The notes beneath the pieces are model-generated. The model made no database searches and was not told where the DNA came from. It saw nothing but the letters and a program-made list of their open reading frames with translations. From assembly GCA_945787585.1 (NCBI GenBank), contig CALZIG010000004.1, positions 1-17,978 on the forward strand: a stretch of 17,978 nt of DNA, in the 5' to 3' direction. The position numbers and the translations under genes are program-made. This document shows, piece by piece, positions 1-8,278 of this stretch; the stretch's first letter is position 1; every line of letters begins with the position of its first letter. Source of the DNA: an uncultured Gammaproteobacteria bacterium (GTDB lineage Bacteria; Pseudomonadota; Gammaproteobacteria; SZUA-140).

Positions 1-1601
1 CGGAACAGCCCCTCCATGCCGAAAGTGCGCGCCTCGTCCGGCACAATCGGCACGATATGTTTACCGATTTTTTTATCACGACACAACAGGGTCAACATCC
101 GCACCCACGCCATCGTGGTCGACATTTCACGCTCACCACTCCCGACCAGCAACGGCTCAAACACCGACAGCGGTGGAATCTCCAGCGGCGCCACTTCACT
201 GTTACGTGCGGGCAGGTAGCCGCCTAACTCCTGGCGACGCGCGTGCATGTACTGCATCTCTTCTGAGTCAGCATCCGGCACAAAATATTCACCAGCCGCA
301 GCGGCCGCATCATCCAGCGGGATATTGAAACGATCACGGAAGGCGACCATGTCATCATCCGCCAGTTTCTTCTGTGAATGGGTGCGCATCTGCCCTTCGC
401 CGGAGGCGCCCATGCCGTAGCCTTTAACGGTGTGCGCCAGAATTACGGTGGGCTGACCGTTGTGATTGACTGCCGCGTGATAAGCCGCATAAACCTTATG
501 AGGATCGTGTCCGCCGCGATTCAGTCGCCAGATATCTTCATCTGTCATCTTTGATACCATCGCCTTCAGCTCTGGGTATTTGCCAAAGAAATGCTCACGC
601 ACATAGGCACCATCTTTCGATTTGTAGTTCTGGAAGTCACCATCGACCGCTTCCATCATGCGCTGTTGCAGCAGCCCATCTTTATCTTTGGCGAGCAGTG
701 GGTCCCAGTAGCTGCCCCATAGGACTTTAATCACGTTCCAGCCAGCGCCGCGGAAGTTCGCCTCCAGCTCCTGCACGATCTTGCCGTTGCCACGCACCGG
801 ACCATCTAAACGTTGCAGATTACAGTTGACCACCCACACCAGGTTATCGAGTTTTTCGCGCGATGCCAGCGAGATCGCACCGAGCGTCTCGGGCTCATCA
901 CACTCACCATCACCGATGAAGGCCCACACCTTGCGCCCTTCGGTCGTCGCGAGGTTACGGTCCTGCAGGTACTTCATGAAGCGCGCCTGATAGATCGACA
1001 TGATCGGGCCGAGGCCCATTGATACCGTCGGGAACTGCCAGAAGTCCGGCATCAAATGAGGATGCGGATAAGATGACAGGCCTCCGCCGTCGACCTCCTG
1101 ACGAAACTTATCGAGCTGATCCGCGCTCAGGCGCCCTTCCAGAAAAGCGCGCGCATAGGTCCCCGGCGAGGCGTGGCCCTGCGAAAAGATCAGATCGCCG
1201 TTATGCGCGTCACTCGACGCCTTCCAGAAATGGTTATAACCAACATCATAAAGTGTTGCGGCCGATGCAAAGGTGGCGATATGGCCACCGAGTTCAGCGC
1301 TCTTGCGGTTGGCTTTCACTACCATCGCCATCGCATTCCAGCGGATGTAACTGCGGATACGATCTTCAATCGCCGCATCACCCGGCATCGGCTCCTCAAG
1401 ATGGGTCGGGATGGTATTCACCTAAGCGGTGTTGGCCGAATAGGGCAGATTGGCACCGGTGCGGCGCGCCTTGTCGATCATCTGCTCAAGCAGAAAATGG
1501 GCACGTTCAACCCCTTCGTTTTCGATCACCGCTTCGAGTGCTTCGACCCATTCCTGAGTCTCAATGGCATCGATATCGGTTAATTGCGATTGCTGGGACA
1601 T
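1..1601 (-). CDS. aceE: Pyruvate dehydrogenase E1 component (AceE), N-terminal part, interrupted by an amber codon
   Basis: E1 of the pyruvate dehydrogenase complex: thiamine-diphosphate-dependent decarboxylation of pyruvate and reductive acetylation of the E2 lipoyl group. About 533 codons are visible; the gene runs off the left edge. The start (ATG 1599-1601) follows an AGAGGT Shine-Dalgarno at 1609-1614. Recognisable blocks of the homodimeric E. coli type include QGHASPG (His143), the thiamine-diphosphate motif GDGE at 230-233 ending in NCN at 259-261, SKDGAYVREHFFGKYPE, RGGHDPHKVYAAY and DEARTFGMEGLF at the edge. Codon 60 is TAG, in the place of the tyrosine of the conserved (Y)-(V/I)-N-T-I-P segment. 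The frame is otherwise open and AceE-like to base 1. aceF and lpd would be expected beyond the left edge. Either this is a true nonsense mutation or a base-call error; a gene finder would probably start the protein downstream at 1421 or 1388. Confidence 0.9.
1422..1424 (-). other. In-frame amber (TAG) codon within aceE
   Basis: Reading from the ATG at 1601, codon 60 is TAG. The residues before it (LPYSANTA) and after it (VNTIPTHLEE) continue the AceE reading frame without a shift, so a single substitution from TAC or TAT explains it. TAG also ends other genes here (4948-4950 and 11802-11804), so general reassignment of TAG is unlikely. Confidence 0.85.
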
Positions 1602-1630
1602 ACATCCAACCTCTTTATATTAAATTCTGT

Positions 1631-1652
1631 CGTCTGATGATAAAAACAGACG
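1631..1652 (-). promoter_or_regulatory. Hairpin in the aceE leader
   Basis: A perfect 6-bp inverted repeat, CGTCTG (1631-1636) and CAGACG (1647-1652), is separated by 10 bases. In the aceE transcript it would sit about 30 nt before the start codon, upstream of the AGAGGT ribosome-binding site. The stem is short and no function is shown; it could affect leader stability or simply be chance. Confidence 0.3.
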
Positions 1653-1691
1653 CCGTATAAGTCTTGAAAATTAAAATCTGGTATTAAACTT

Positions 1692-1706
1692 ACTGGTCAA
1701 ACCCTT
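1692..1706. promoter_or_regulatory. Possible GntR-family (PdhR/FadR-type) operator upstream of aceE
   Basis: ACTGGTCAAACCCTT is an imperfect dyad of the TGGT-n-ACC kind bound by PdhR and FadR regulators, placed 91 bp upstream of the aceE start. E. coli PdhR represses its own aceEF operon through such sites. The left half-site is good and the right half-site is degenerate. The assignment rests on sequence likeness and position only. Confidence 0.3.
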
Positions 1707-2088
1707 GAACACTAATCAGTGCGTTAATCGCATTCATTAACAGTCAATGGCACTATTGATAACTTCTGGATAAGGGGTACAAAAAACAGCGTTGACGTTG
1801 GTGGTGTCTCGCTTCAGTATTATTTTTTTTGCTACAACCATAAAACCTGTCCACATTTTCCTTATTCTTGTATCACTGTGGTGCCTGGTCAATTTTAGCG
1901 TCGGCACACACAAAACAAGCATTTTATTAAAAGAGGCTTGTTTTTGTTAATATTTTAGCAGATCTACCCACACTATTTTGGTATCTTTAGCGGGTGAATT
2001 CTAATGCAGCATCGCTCAGGCGGGATATGATCGGTTTTTTCCTGCATCAGGTCAAGAAATAAGCCATGCACATAACAGGTGAATTATC

Positions 2089-3588
2089 GTGAAAATCAAG
2101 TTAAAACAACAGAAAAGCAAGGCGAGCCAAACAGCGCTCAACACTATTTCTCACCTGATCATCCTGTTGCCGCAAAACAAGATCAAAACTGGCCCGCGCA
2201 ATGACTGGCCTGAGTTCCCTTATGCAGACCTTCTGAAACAGCGGCTGAAACGCAGCGGTGATAGCGACGCCCTGCTCACGACCGACCTGCCGAACAAGGC
2301 GAGCACCCATGTGACGCTCTCTGGTATCAAGGTCGACATCGGCCGCTTTGAGCTGCTGACACTGGCGCGCAAGCTCGCAGCACCGCAGCTAGTGCAGAAC
2401 CCAGCGACCGTTACCATTATCGCCCCCGGCTTTTCAGACGAAGATGCCACACCGCTGATCAAGGCAGTGGTCGCAGCACTGCTCGCCGCCAGCTGTGCCA
2501 TGCCATCGTTCAAGAGCAAGGCCGCGAAGCCCTCTAAGCTAAACACCATTCAACTGCTCGGCATCGCAAAAAAGATCGACTTCAGCCGTACGATCGCCGA
2601 GGCCGAGGGCAACAACCTTGCCCGTCAACTGACGACGCTACCCCCCAACGAACTCACCCCCGCCATCTACCGTAAACGCGTGGCGAAGCTCGCCAAAGAA
2701 CACGGCTGGAAGATGACGTTCCTCGACCAACAGACCCTCAAGCGCAAAAAGGCGGGGGCATTTCTCGCGGTGTCTCAGGGCAGCAGCGAAAAGGATGCGG
2801 GCATCGTGCATCTGCGTTACACCCCCAGGAGCGGTCGCCGCAAACAGACGCCACTGGCACTGGTCGGCAAGGGGATCTGCTTTGACACCGGCGGTACTAA
2901 CCTTAAACCGGCGCAGTACATGCACGGCATGCATGAAGATATGCAGGGCAGCGCGGTGGCCCTCGGCACCTTCCTCGCCCTGTCGCAACTGAAAGTACCG
3001 TACGTGGTCGACTGCTGGCTGGCGCTGGCGCAGAATCACATCGGCCCCAACGCCTATAAACAGAACGATGTGGTGACCGCCAGCAACGGCACGACGATTG
3101 AAGTGATGCACACCGATGCCGAGGGCCGCATGGTGCTGGCCGATACTCTGGTGCAGGCGGCGCGCCTCAAACCCACATTGATCATCGACTATGCCACCCT
3201 CACGGGCGCCTGTCACTACTCACTCAGCGCGCGTTACAGTGGCGGCTTTACCAACCGTGATGCGCTGATCGATGAGATCATTTCAGCCGGACGTAATAGC
3301 GGTGAACGTGTCTGGCCATTTCCAATCGATGCGGACTTCGATGATGAACTGAAGAGTAACGTCGCCGACGTCAAACAGTGCTCCCTCGGCGGTGAGGCCG
3401 ATCACATCCTCGCCAGCCGTTTCCTGCAACGCTTTGTCGCCGACACCCCGTGGCTCCATCTCGATCTCTCGTCCGGCAATAGTAAAGGTGGACTGGCCCA
3501 TATCCCCACTGACATCACCGGTTTTGGCGTCAACTTCACTACGCAACTGCTGTTTGATAATGATGTTCTCGCAAAGGTAAAAGGCTAA
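2089..3588 (+). CDS. M17 family leucyl aminopeptidase
   Basis: A cytosolic two-metal aminopeptidase that removes N-terminal residues from peptides, 499 aa, the usual size for M17. The C-terminal catalytic domain has all expected metal and catalytic residues: GKGICFDTGG with Lys261 and Asp266, Lys273 in NLKP, Asp284 in HEDMQG, and the signature HTDAEGRM with Asp343, Glu345 and Arg347. The signature begins with H where NTDAEGRL is typical. The N-terminal half (about 1-165) is poorly conserved, as usual in the family. The start is GTG, six bases after AGGTGA (2077-2082); an upstream ATG at 2066 runs into a stop at once. slyX follows after only 6 bp, so the two are probably co-transcribed. It may be a PepA-like paralog rather than PepA itself, so no symbol is given. 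Confidence 0.9.
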   Translation: MKIKLKQQKSKASQTALNTISHLIILLPQNKIKTGPRNDWPEFPYADLLKQRLKRSGDSDALLTTDLPNKASTHVTLSGIKVDIGRFELLTLARKLAAPQLVQNPATVTIIAPGFSDEDATPLIKAVVAALLAASCAMPSFKSKAAKPSKLNTIQLLGIAKKIDFSRTIAEAEGNNLARQLTTLPPNELTPAIYRKRVAKLAKEHGWKMTFLDQQTLKRKKAGAFLAVSQGSSEKDAGIVHLRYTPRSGRRKQTPLALVGKGICFDTGGTNLKPAQYMHGMHEDMQGSAVALGTFLALSQLKVPYVVDCWLALAQNHIGPNAYKQNDVVTASNGTTIEVMHTDAEGRMVLADTLVQAARLKPTLIIDYATLTGACHYSLSARYSGGFTNRDALIDEIISAGRNSGERVWPFPIDADFDDELKSNVADVKQCSLGGEADHILASRFLQRFVADTPWLHLDLSSGNSKGGLAHIPTDITGFGVNFTTQLLFDNDVLAKVKG

Positions 3589-3594
3589 CGCAAT

Positions 3595-3798
3595 ATGGAA
3601 AATGACATTACCGATTTGCAGATCCGCCTGACGCATCAGGAGGCTACACTGGAAGAACTTAATCAGGTGATTATCCAGCAACAGCAAGCGATAGATCATC
3701 TGACGCTGACGGTGACACAGTTAAATCAACGCATGCGGGCGATGGCCGATTCGAATATCGCCCATCAGTCGGAAGAGACACCGCCACCACATTATTAA
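3595..3798 (+). CDS. slyX: SlyX family protein
   Basis: A 67-aa protein matching the SlyX family in length and character. Most of the chain (about 3-50) is one heptad-rich helix with many Glu, Gln and Leu residues, such as QATLEEL-type and QQQQAIDHLT stretches, predicting a coiled coil. It ends in a short tail containing PPPHY, and a proline-rich end closing in HY is typical of SlyX. The molecular function of SlyX is unknown; it was named for linkage to the slyD/slyA region in enterics. It starts 6 bp after the aminopeptidase stop, so it is likely translated from the same mRNA. Confidence 0.85.
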   Translation: MENDITDLQIRLTHQEATLEELNQVIIQQQQAIDHLTLTVTQLNQRMRAMADSNIAHQSEETPPPHY

Positions 3799-3812
3799 AG
3801 GCTGAAACGCAA

Positions 3813-3836
3813 CGGGCGTTAAATCGATATCGCCCG
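3813..3836 (+). other. Weak hairpin after slyX
   Basis: CGGGCG (3813-3818) pairs with CGCCCG (3831-3836) around a 12-base loop in the 120-bp gap before the MoeA-like gene. No run of T follows on the plus strand, so it is not a canonical intrinsic terminator. It could attenuate transcription or be chance. Confidence 0.25.
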
Positions 3837-3918
3837 CACGACTTACTTTGACAGCGCTACACCACCCCGTTACTCTTAACCGAATTCTACCGTCAACAAT
3901 CAATTAAGGATGCACCGC

Positions 3919-4950
3919 ATGAATGACGCCTCCCCCCTTACCGACGCACAACAGCAGTTCATTGATGCCCTCAGCGCCAGCTCCACGGGCAGCGAAACTT
4001 GCCGCCTCTGTGAGGCACTCGGGCGCACACTGGCAAGCGATGTACAGGCACCGACTGACATGCCACCGTACCACCGCGCCATCGTCGAGGGGTGGTTGGT
4101 CAACAGTGCCGACACCCAGGGTGCCGCTGAAGGGGAGCCGATCAGCTTCGATATCGTCGGCGATGTGGTCCCCGGTGATGAGCACTGCCCCACCCCCGGC
4201 ACCGGCGAAGCGCTGCGCGTGGCTACCGGCAGTCTCGTGATTGACGGCCCGGTTGCGGTCGTACGCCCGTGGGAAGGAAAAGAGAAACAGAACTGCGTCG
4301 CTATCGAGCGCCCCTTCCCTCCACGCTTTTTTATTGAAGAACAGGGGTACGATCTCAAACAGGGCGCGACCGCAGTCGCCGCCGGTACTGTGCTCGGTGC
4401 CGCTGAGATCGGCACTATCGCCAGTCTCGGCATCGATGAGGTTGAAGTGGCCCGTGCGCCGAAGGTAACCCTGTTCTCCTCGGGTGATGAAGTGGTCCCT
4501 TACACCGACGCGCTGAAACCCGGTAGCATCCGTGACAGCAATAGCATCATGCTTGCCACCGCAGTGGCTGCGGCGGGTGGCATCCCGGTGATCGCGGGGA
4601 TTCAACGCGATCACTTCGACAAGTTTGTCGAGGCGGTACAACATGCACTGGCCAATAGCGACATGATTGTGATTTCAGGGGGCACCGCCGTCGCGGGTCG
4701 TAACTTTATCTCTGATCTATTGAGTGCCGTCGGTAAGTTAATCATCGATGGCGTACCAATGCGCTCTGGCCGCCCTCTGATTATGGGCAAGGCGGGCAAT
4801 ATACCGATCGTCTGTGTCGCGGGCCATCCGCCCGAAGCACTGCGTGGCTTTAATCTTTTTGGCGTGGCGGCACTCAATCAGTTAATGGGCAGAAAGGCCG
4901 ATTTACCGCAAGATAGTCAACAAAGCCCACCGCCGCCACCGTCAAAGTAG
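3919..4950 (+). CDS. MoeA-like molybdopterin-binding protein, diverged and lacking domain IV
   Basis: The fold is that of molybdopterin molybdotransferase MoeA, which inserts molybdate into adenylylated molybdopterin, but the protein is abnormal. It aligns from the N-terminal domain ([12 protein letters not shown]) through the MoCF-binding domain ([38 protein letters not shown]) and ends where domain III ends, followed by a proline-rich tail (SPPPPPSK). At 343 aa it lacks the C-terminal domain IV of about 70 residues. FDNSAMDGYAV of E. coli MoeA reads [11 protein letters not shown] here, so the catalytic Asp59 position is His, and PGNP reads AGHP. The Glu of the IASLG segment and the Asp of SGDE are kept. 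ATG 3919 is chosen because AAGGA at 3906-3910 lies 8 nt before it; ATG 3910 would overlap that site. pyrC follows after 19 bp. Probably not a normal MoeA; the role is unknown. Confidence 0.75.
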   Translation: MNDASPLTDAQQQFIDALSASSTGSETCRLCEALGRTLASDVQAPTDMPPYHRAIVEGWLVNSADTQGAAEGEPISFDIVGDVVPGDEHCPTPGTGEALRVATGSLVIDGPVAVVRPWEGKEKQNCVAIERPFPPRFFIEEQGYDLKQGATAVAAGTVLGAAEIGTIASLGIDEVEVARAPKVTLFSSGDEVVPYTDALKPGSIRDSNSIMLATAVAAAGGIPVIAGIQRDHFDKFVEAVQHALANSDMIVISGGTAVAGRNFISDLLSAVGKLIIDGVPMRSGRPLIMGKAGNIPIVCVAGHPPEALRGFNLFGVAALNQLMGRKADLPQDSQQSPPPPPSK

Positions 4951-4969
4951 TTTGGCCAAGGAAAATAGC

Positions 4970-6028
4970 ATGCAGCCCCTGACTCTGATCCGACCCGACG
5001 ACTGGCACCTTCACCTGCGCGACGGCCCGACGCTTGAAACTACCGTTGCCCATAGTGCCAAGCAGTTTGCACGCGCGATCGTGATGCCGAACCTCAAAAC
5101 CCCCATCACGACCACGGAGCTGGCCATGGCCTATCGTGACCGGATCCTTGCGGCGATCCCCGACGGCATCGCCTTCAGCCCGCTGATGACCCTCTACCTG
5201 ACTGACAACACCTCGGTGGATGAGATCAAACGCGCCAGCAACAGCAAACACATCGTCGCCCTTAAACTCTATCCTGCTGGGGCGACCACCAACTCATCCT
5301 CTGGCGTGACCGATATTGAATCTACCTACGCAACGCTGGAAGCGATGATCGAGTTTGACATGCCCTTGTTGATCCACGGCGAAGTGACCGACCCTGACAT
5401 CGATGTCTTTGATCGCGAAAAGGTCTTCATCGAGCGATACCTGGCACCACTAACGCGGCGTTATCCCGAGCTAAAAATCGTGCTGGAACATATCACCACG
5501 CAGGATGCGGTCGAGTTTGTCGAAGCGGCGAGTGACACTCTCGCGGCCACCATCACCGCCCATCACCTGCTACTCAATCGCAACGCCATGCTGGTGGGCG
5601 GCATCCATCCGCACCATTACTGTTTGCCAGTATTGAAACGCGAGCAACACCGCCTGGCGTTAATCAAAGCGGCTACCAGCGGCAACCCAAAATTCTTTCT
5701 CGGTACCGACAGCGCACCACACGATATCACCACAAAAGAGAGTACCTGTGGTTGTGCCGGTATCTACACGGCACACGCAGCACTTGAACTCTACACCGAA
5801 GTGTTTGAGGCCGCCGATGCGCTCGACCAGCTGGAAGGGTTCGCCAGCTTTTATGGCGCAGACTTTTACGGTCTGCCGCGTAACAAAGAGAGCGTGAGCC
5901 TGGTCAAACGATCGTGGATATGCCCGAAAGAATACACCTTTGGCGATGCGGGGATGCTACGCCCCTTTCGCGCGGGAGAGTCGATTGACTGGACGCTCTA
6001 TACCAACATGCATCGCACCATTCAATAA
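4970..6028 (+). CDS. pyrC: Dihydroorotase (class II, PyrC)
   Basis: Zinc enzyme of pyrimidine synthesis that interconverts N-carbamoyl-aspartate and dihydroorotate. At 352 aa it matches the E. coli PyrC length. All ligands are present with a constant offset of three from E. coli: HLH (His13, His15), the carbamylated Lys99 in [13 protein letters not shown], His136 in LIHGE, His174 in LEHIT and Asp247 in LGTDSAPH. The start is ATG 4970 with AAGGAA at 4958-4963; a TTG six codons upstream would extend the frame but overlaps that ribosome-binding site. The gene lies 19 bp behind the MoeA-like gene and 44 bp before rnt. Nothing unusual is seen in the coding sequence. Confidence 0.97.
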   Translation: MQPLTLIRPDDWHLHLRDGPTLETTVAHSAKQFARAIVMPNLKTPITTTELAMAYRDRILAAIPDGIAFSPLMTLYLTDNTSVDEIKRASNSKHIVALKLYPAGATTNSSSGVTDIESTYATLEAMIEFDMPLLIHGEVTDPDIDVFDREKVFIERYLAPLTRRYPELKIVLEHITTQDAVEFVEAASDTLAATITAHHLLLNRNAMLVGGIHPHHYCLPVLKREQHRLALIKAATSGNPKFFLGTDSAPHDITTKESTCGCAGIYTAHAALELYTEVFEAADALDQLEGFASFYGADFYGLPRNKESVSLVKRSWICPKEYTFGDAGMLRPFRAGESIDWTLYTNMHRTIQ

Positions 6029-6072
6029 GCGGCAGCCATCAACGCCCGCCGACAGGAACTCAGCCGCACCCT

Positions 6073-6732
6073 ATGACGAATGATCAATCCCCACCCCTGG
6101 CAACGCGCTTCAGAGGCTACCTGCCAGTGGTAATCGATGTTGAGACAGCGGGTTTCAATGCACAGACCGATGCCCTGCTAGAAGTTGCCGCAGTACTGCT
6201 GAAGGTGTCGCCGGACGGTATGCTCGAACCCGACCAGACCATCGCCCACCACATCGTGCCATTTGAGGGTGCCAATCTGGAAGCCGCGGCACTGGCCTTC
6301 AACGGCATTGACCCTTATCACCCTTTTCGCATGGCGCTCCCTGAAAAAGAGGCACTGCAATCAATATTCAAACCGATACGCAACGCCATCAAAGAACAGT
6401 GTTGCACCCGAGCGATTCTGGTCGGCCATAACGCCACCTTTGATCTCAGTTTTATCAATGCGGCCGTGGCGCGTACCAAAATCAAACGCAATCCGTTTCA
6501 CCCTTTTAGCACCCTCGACACCGTGTCACTCAGCGCACTCGCCTACGGGCAGACGGTACTGGCACGCGCTGCGGTTGCCTCAGGTATCAAATGGGATGGC
6601 GAAGCAGCTCACTCGGCCATCTACGATGCTGAACGCACCGCTGAACTTTTTTGTGGTATTGTCAATCAGTGGGACACCAACATCGGCACACCAGCAGCAA
6701 TGCTGTCCGATAATACAGATGCCACAGATTAA
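6073..6732 (+). CDS. rnt: Ribonuclease T
   Basis: A DEDD-family 3'-5' exonuclease that trims tRNA CCA ends and matures stable RNAs. At 219 aa it is close to the 215 aa of E. coli RNase T. The exonuclease motifs are complete: Asp22 and Glu24 in VVIDVETAG, Asp124 in GHNATFDLSF, and His180 and Asp185 in HSAIYDAERTAELF, each one residue off E. coli numbering. Ser-Thr-Leu-Asp near 146-149 matches the conserved LDT block. The ribosome-binding site is weak (AGGA near 6054-6057, rather far from ATG), which suggests translation linked to pyrC upstream. A pyrC-rnt neighbourhood is also known in pseudomonads. The diguanylate cyclase gene follows after 24 bp. Confidence 0.95.
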   Translation: MTNDQSPPLATRFRGYLPVVIDVETAGFNAQTDALLEVAAVLLKVSPDGMLEPDQTIAHHIVPFEGANLEAAALAFNGIDPYHPFRMALPEKEALQSIFKPIRNAIKEQCCTRAILVGHNATFDLSFINAAVARTKIKRNPFHPFSTLDTVSLSALAYGQTVLARAAVASGIKWDGEAAHSAIYDAERTAELFCGIVNQWDTNIGTPAAMLSDNTDATD

Positions 6733-6756
6733 CTAAAATTATGAGAAATTATAATT

Positions 6757-7728
6757 ATGGCTAACGATAATCAGAACAAAGATGAGCACTCACTTTCCAT
6801 TGTAATTGCCGATGATGTAAAACTAACCCGCGTGATGGTCAATGCATCATTGCATCAAGCAGGCTATCGAGATGTTCGCCTTGCCAGTGGCCCAGATGAA
6901 ATGCTGCAATTGATTAAAGAGCGGCCAGCCGATGTTGCTTTGATCGACTGGATAATGCCAAAAATGAATGGCCTTGAGTTATCCGCGCATCTTCGCCAGC
7001 TCGATGACGACAGCAATCACTACACCTCGATCATCATGCTGACCTCCAAAGAAGGAATCGAACATATGATTGAAGCCTTCGCACACGGGGTTGATGACTA
7101 TCTTAACAAACCTTTCAATGAACAAGAACTTGCCGCACGTGTACACGCAGCCGGGCGTATTTCGATGTTACAAAACTCTCTACTGGTGACACTAAGCGAG
7201 CTGGAAGCCAGCAATCAGATCCTAAGTGAGATGGCGATCACTGATCCACTGACTGGCCTTGGCAATCGTCGTTATATCACCCAACGCTTTGAAGCCATCC
7301 TCTCCGAAATAAATTCACGTGGAGGTATGCTCGCCTTTATGATGCTCGACATCGACCACTTCAAACAGATAAATGATCAATATGGACATGATGCCGGTGA
7401 TGAAGTTCTCAAAAAAATCGCCGGTCGCCTGCGTAAGGCGACTCGCCCAACCGATGTGACTGGACGACTCGGTGGTGAAGAGTTTTGTATCCTGATGCAA
7501 TTCGCCGACGCAAACCACAGCTCTCCTGAGCTCTTTGAGCGCATCCTCAAGTCAATCTCCCACAAGCCGTTTAACATCGGCAACCATCAAATTTTAGTCA
7601 CCGTCTCGATTGGCATCAGCACCTATCAACAAAATAGCGATGAGTGCAGTATGGAAATGCTATTCAAAAGTGCTGACGAAAAACTCTATGAAGCTAAAAT
7701 GGCAGGGAGAAACCGGGTAGCATATTGA
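6757..7728 (+). CDS. Response regulator with GGDEF domain (diguanylate cyclase)
   Basis: Cytoplasmic two-domain protein, 323 aa. The receiver domain (about 13-130) has the acidic pair Asp19-Asp20, phospho-acceptor Asp64 in ALIDWIMP, Thr96 in MLTS and Lys118 in NKPF. A short helical linker (about 135-158) leads into the GGDEF domain, which opens with TDPLTGLGNRR and has a catalytic GGEEF at 239-243. An RPTD inhibitory site at 230-233 stands five residues before it, so product inhibition by c-di-GMP is expected. It should make c-di-GMP in response to phosphorylation, in a PleD/WspR-like arrangement with one receiver domain. No partner histidine kinase is encoded next to it; the decayed kinase at 8279-8560 points the other way and looks like a CusS-type kinase. 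A strong terminator follows the gene. Confidence 0.93.
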   Translation: MANDNQNKDEHSLSIVIADDVKLTRVMVNASLHQAGYRDVRLASGPDEMLQLIKERPADVALIDWIMPKMNGLELSAHLRQLDDDSNHYTSIIMLTSKEGIEHMIEAFAHGVDDYLNKPFNEQELAARVHAAGRISMLQNSLLVTLSELEASNQILSEMAITDPLTGLGNRRYITQRFEAILSEINSRGGMLAFMMLDIDHFKQINDQYGHDAGDEVLKKIAGRLRKATRPTDVTGRLGGEEFCILMQFADANHSSPELFERILKSISHKPFNIGNHQILVTVSIGISTYQQNSDECSMEMLFKSADEKLYEAKMAGRNRVAY

Positions 7729-7745
7729 CCCGAACAGGCTGAAAT

Positions 7746-7777
7746 AAAAAGGCGCGGTGTCACCACAGCGCCTTTTT
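7746..7777. terminator. Bidirectional intrinsic terminator
   Basis: Stem AAAAAGGCGC (7746-7755) pairs with GCGCCTTTTT (7768-7777), with an inner GGTG/CACC pairing in the loop. The T-run downstream on plus and the A-run on the other side make it able to stop both the diguanylate cyclase transcript (plus) and the grxD transcript (minus). Confidence 0.85.
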
Positions 7778-7798
7778 AATCACTGCAAGTAAGCAGAA

Positions 7799-8116
7799 CT
7801 ACCCCTTACCAGCCGCCGCCACCATCTTGGCTAACTCACCGCGCTGATAGAGCTCCATCACGATGTCACACCCGCCCACCAACTCACCATCGATATAGAG
7901 CTGTGGAAAGGTCGGCCAGTTGGAGTACTGCGGTAAATTCTGGCGAATCTCTGGATCTGCCAGCACATTGATATCAGTAAACTGAGCACTACAGGCACCT
8001 AACGCCTGTACTACATGGCTTGAAAAACCACACTGTGGAAACTGTGGGGTACCTTTCATATAAAGCACAATAGGTGCGCCTTCGATTTGCTGCTTGATTC
8101 GTTCCATTACTTCCAT
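7799..8116 (-). CDS. grxD: Monothiol glutaredoxin (Grx4/GrxD)
   Basis: A 105-aa CGFS-type monothiol glutaredoxin, which binds and passes on [2Fe-2S] clusters with glutathione, often together with BolA. The active site CGFS is at 29-32 (Cys29), preceded by the conserved YMKGTP with Lys21; WPTFPQLYIDGELVGGCDI provides the cis-Pro and glutathione contacts. The length equals single-domain Grx4 proteins (E. coli 115 aa). The start at 8116 has GAGGT about 10 nt upstream; the second ATG three codons in could also serve. It converges on the diguanylate cyclase gene over a shared terminator and appears to be a single-gene unit. Confidence 0.96.
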   Translation of the reverse strand: MEVMERIKQQIEGAPIVLYMKGTPQFPQCGFSSHVVQALGACSAQFTDINVLADPEIRQNLPQYSNWPTFPQLYIDGELVGGCDIVMELYQRGELAKMVAAAGKG

Positions 8117-8278
8117 TATTTAATCAACCTCATGACTGGTACTCGTACGTAAAGATGGGGCATTCTAACGCCTATTCAACGAGATAAAAATACGATATTC
8201 ATTATTGATATAGATACTACGCGTAATTTTCAACGCCACCCCGCATCGATTACTATAAAATACATAAAATTCAATTGC

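Larger units (their letters stand above)
1602..2088. other. Divergent intergenic region between aceE and the M17 aminopeptidase gene
   Basis: These 487 AT-rich bases separate two divergent genes and should carry both promoters. I see a leader hairpin near aceE, a GntR-type imperfect palindrome, and an AGGTGA ribosome-binding site at 2077-2082 for the aminopeptidase. No full -35/-10 pair stands out on either strand. A 61-codon minus-strand frame (1737-1922) has no recognisable protein character and is not called. Confidence 0.6.

Noticed and set aside
1422..1424. TAG as a recoded sense codon (for example pyrrolysine)
   Set aside because: Pyrrolysine is not known in AceE, homologs have Tyr here, and TAG ends the MoeA-like gene and spp in this window.
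1019..1660. 213-codon plus-strand frame
   Set aside because: Antisense to the conserved aceE coding sequence; composition is low-complexity Arg/Pro/Ser-rich with no recognisable domain.
1737..1922. 61-codon minus-strand frame in the aceE upstream region
   Set aside because: AT-rich intergenic DNA, no good ribosome-binding site and no protein family likeness.
2638..3216. 192-codon minus-strand frame
   Set aside because: Lies wholly antisense to the M17 aminopeptidase, whose active-site motifs are unmistakable.
3910..3918. Upstream ATG for the MoeA-like protein
   Set aside because: It overlaps the AAGGA ribosome-binding site, which is properly spaced for ATG 3919.
3904..4644. 246-codon minus-strand frame
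   Set aside because: Antisense shadow of the MoeA-like gene, which has family motifs and a ribosome-binding site.
4952..4969. TTG start giving PyrC six extra residues
   Set aside because: The extension covers the AAGGAA ribosome-binding site; ATG 4970 gives the normal PyrC N-terminus.
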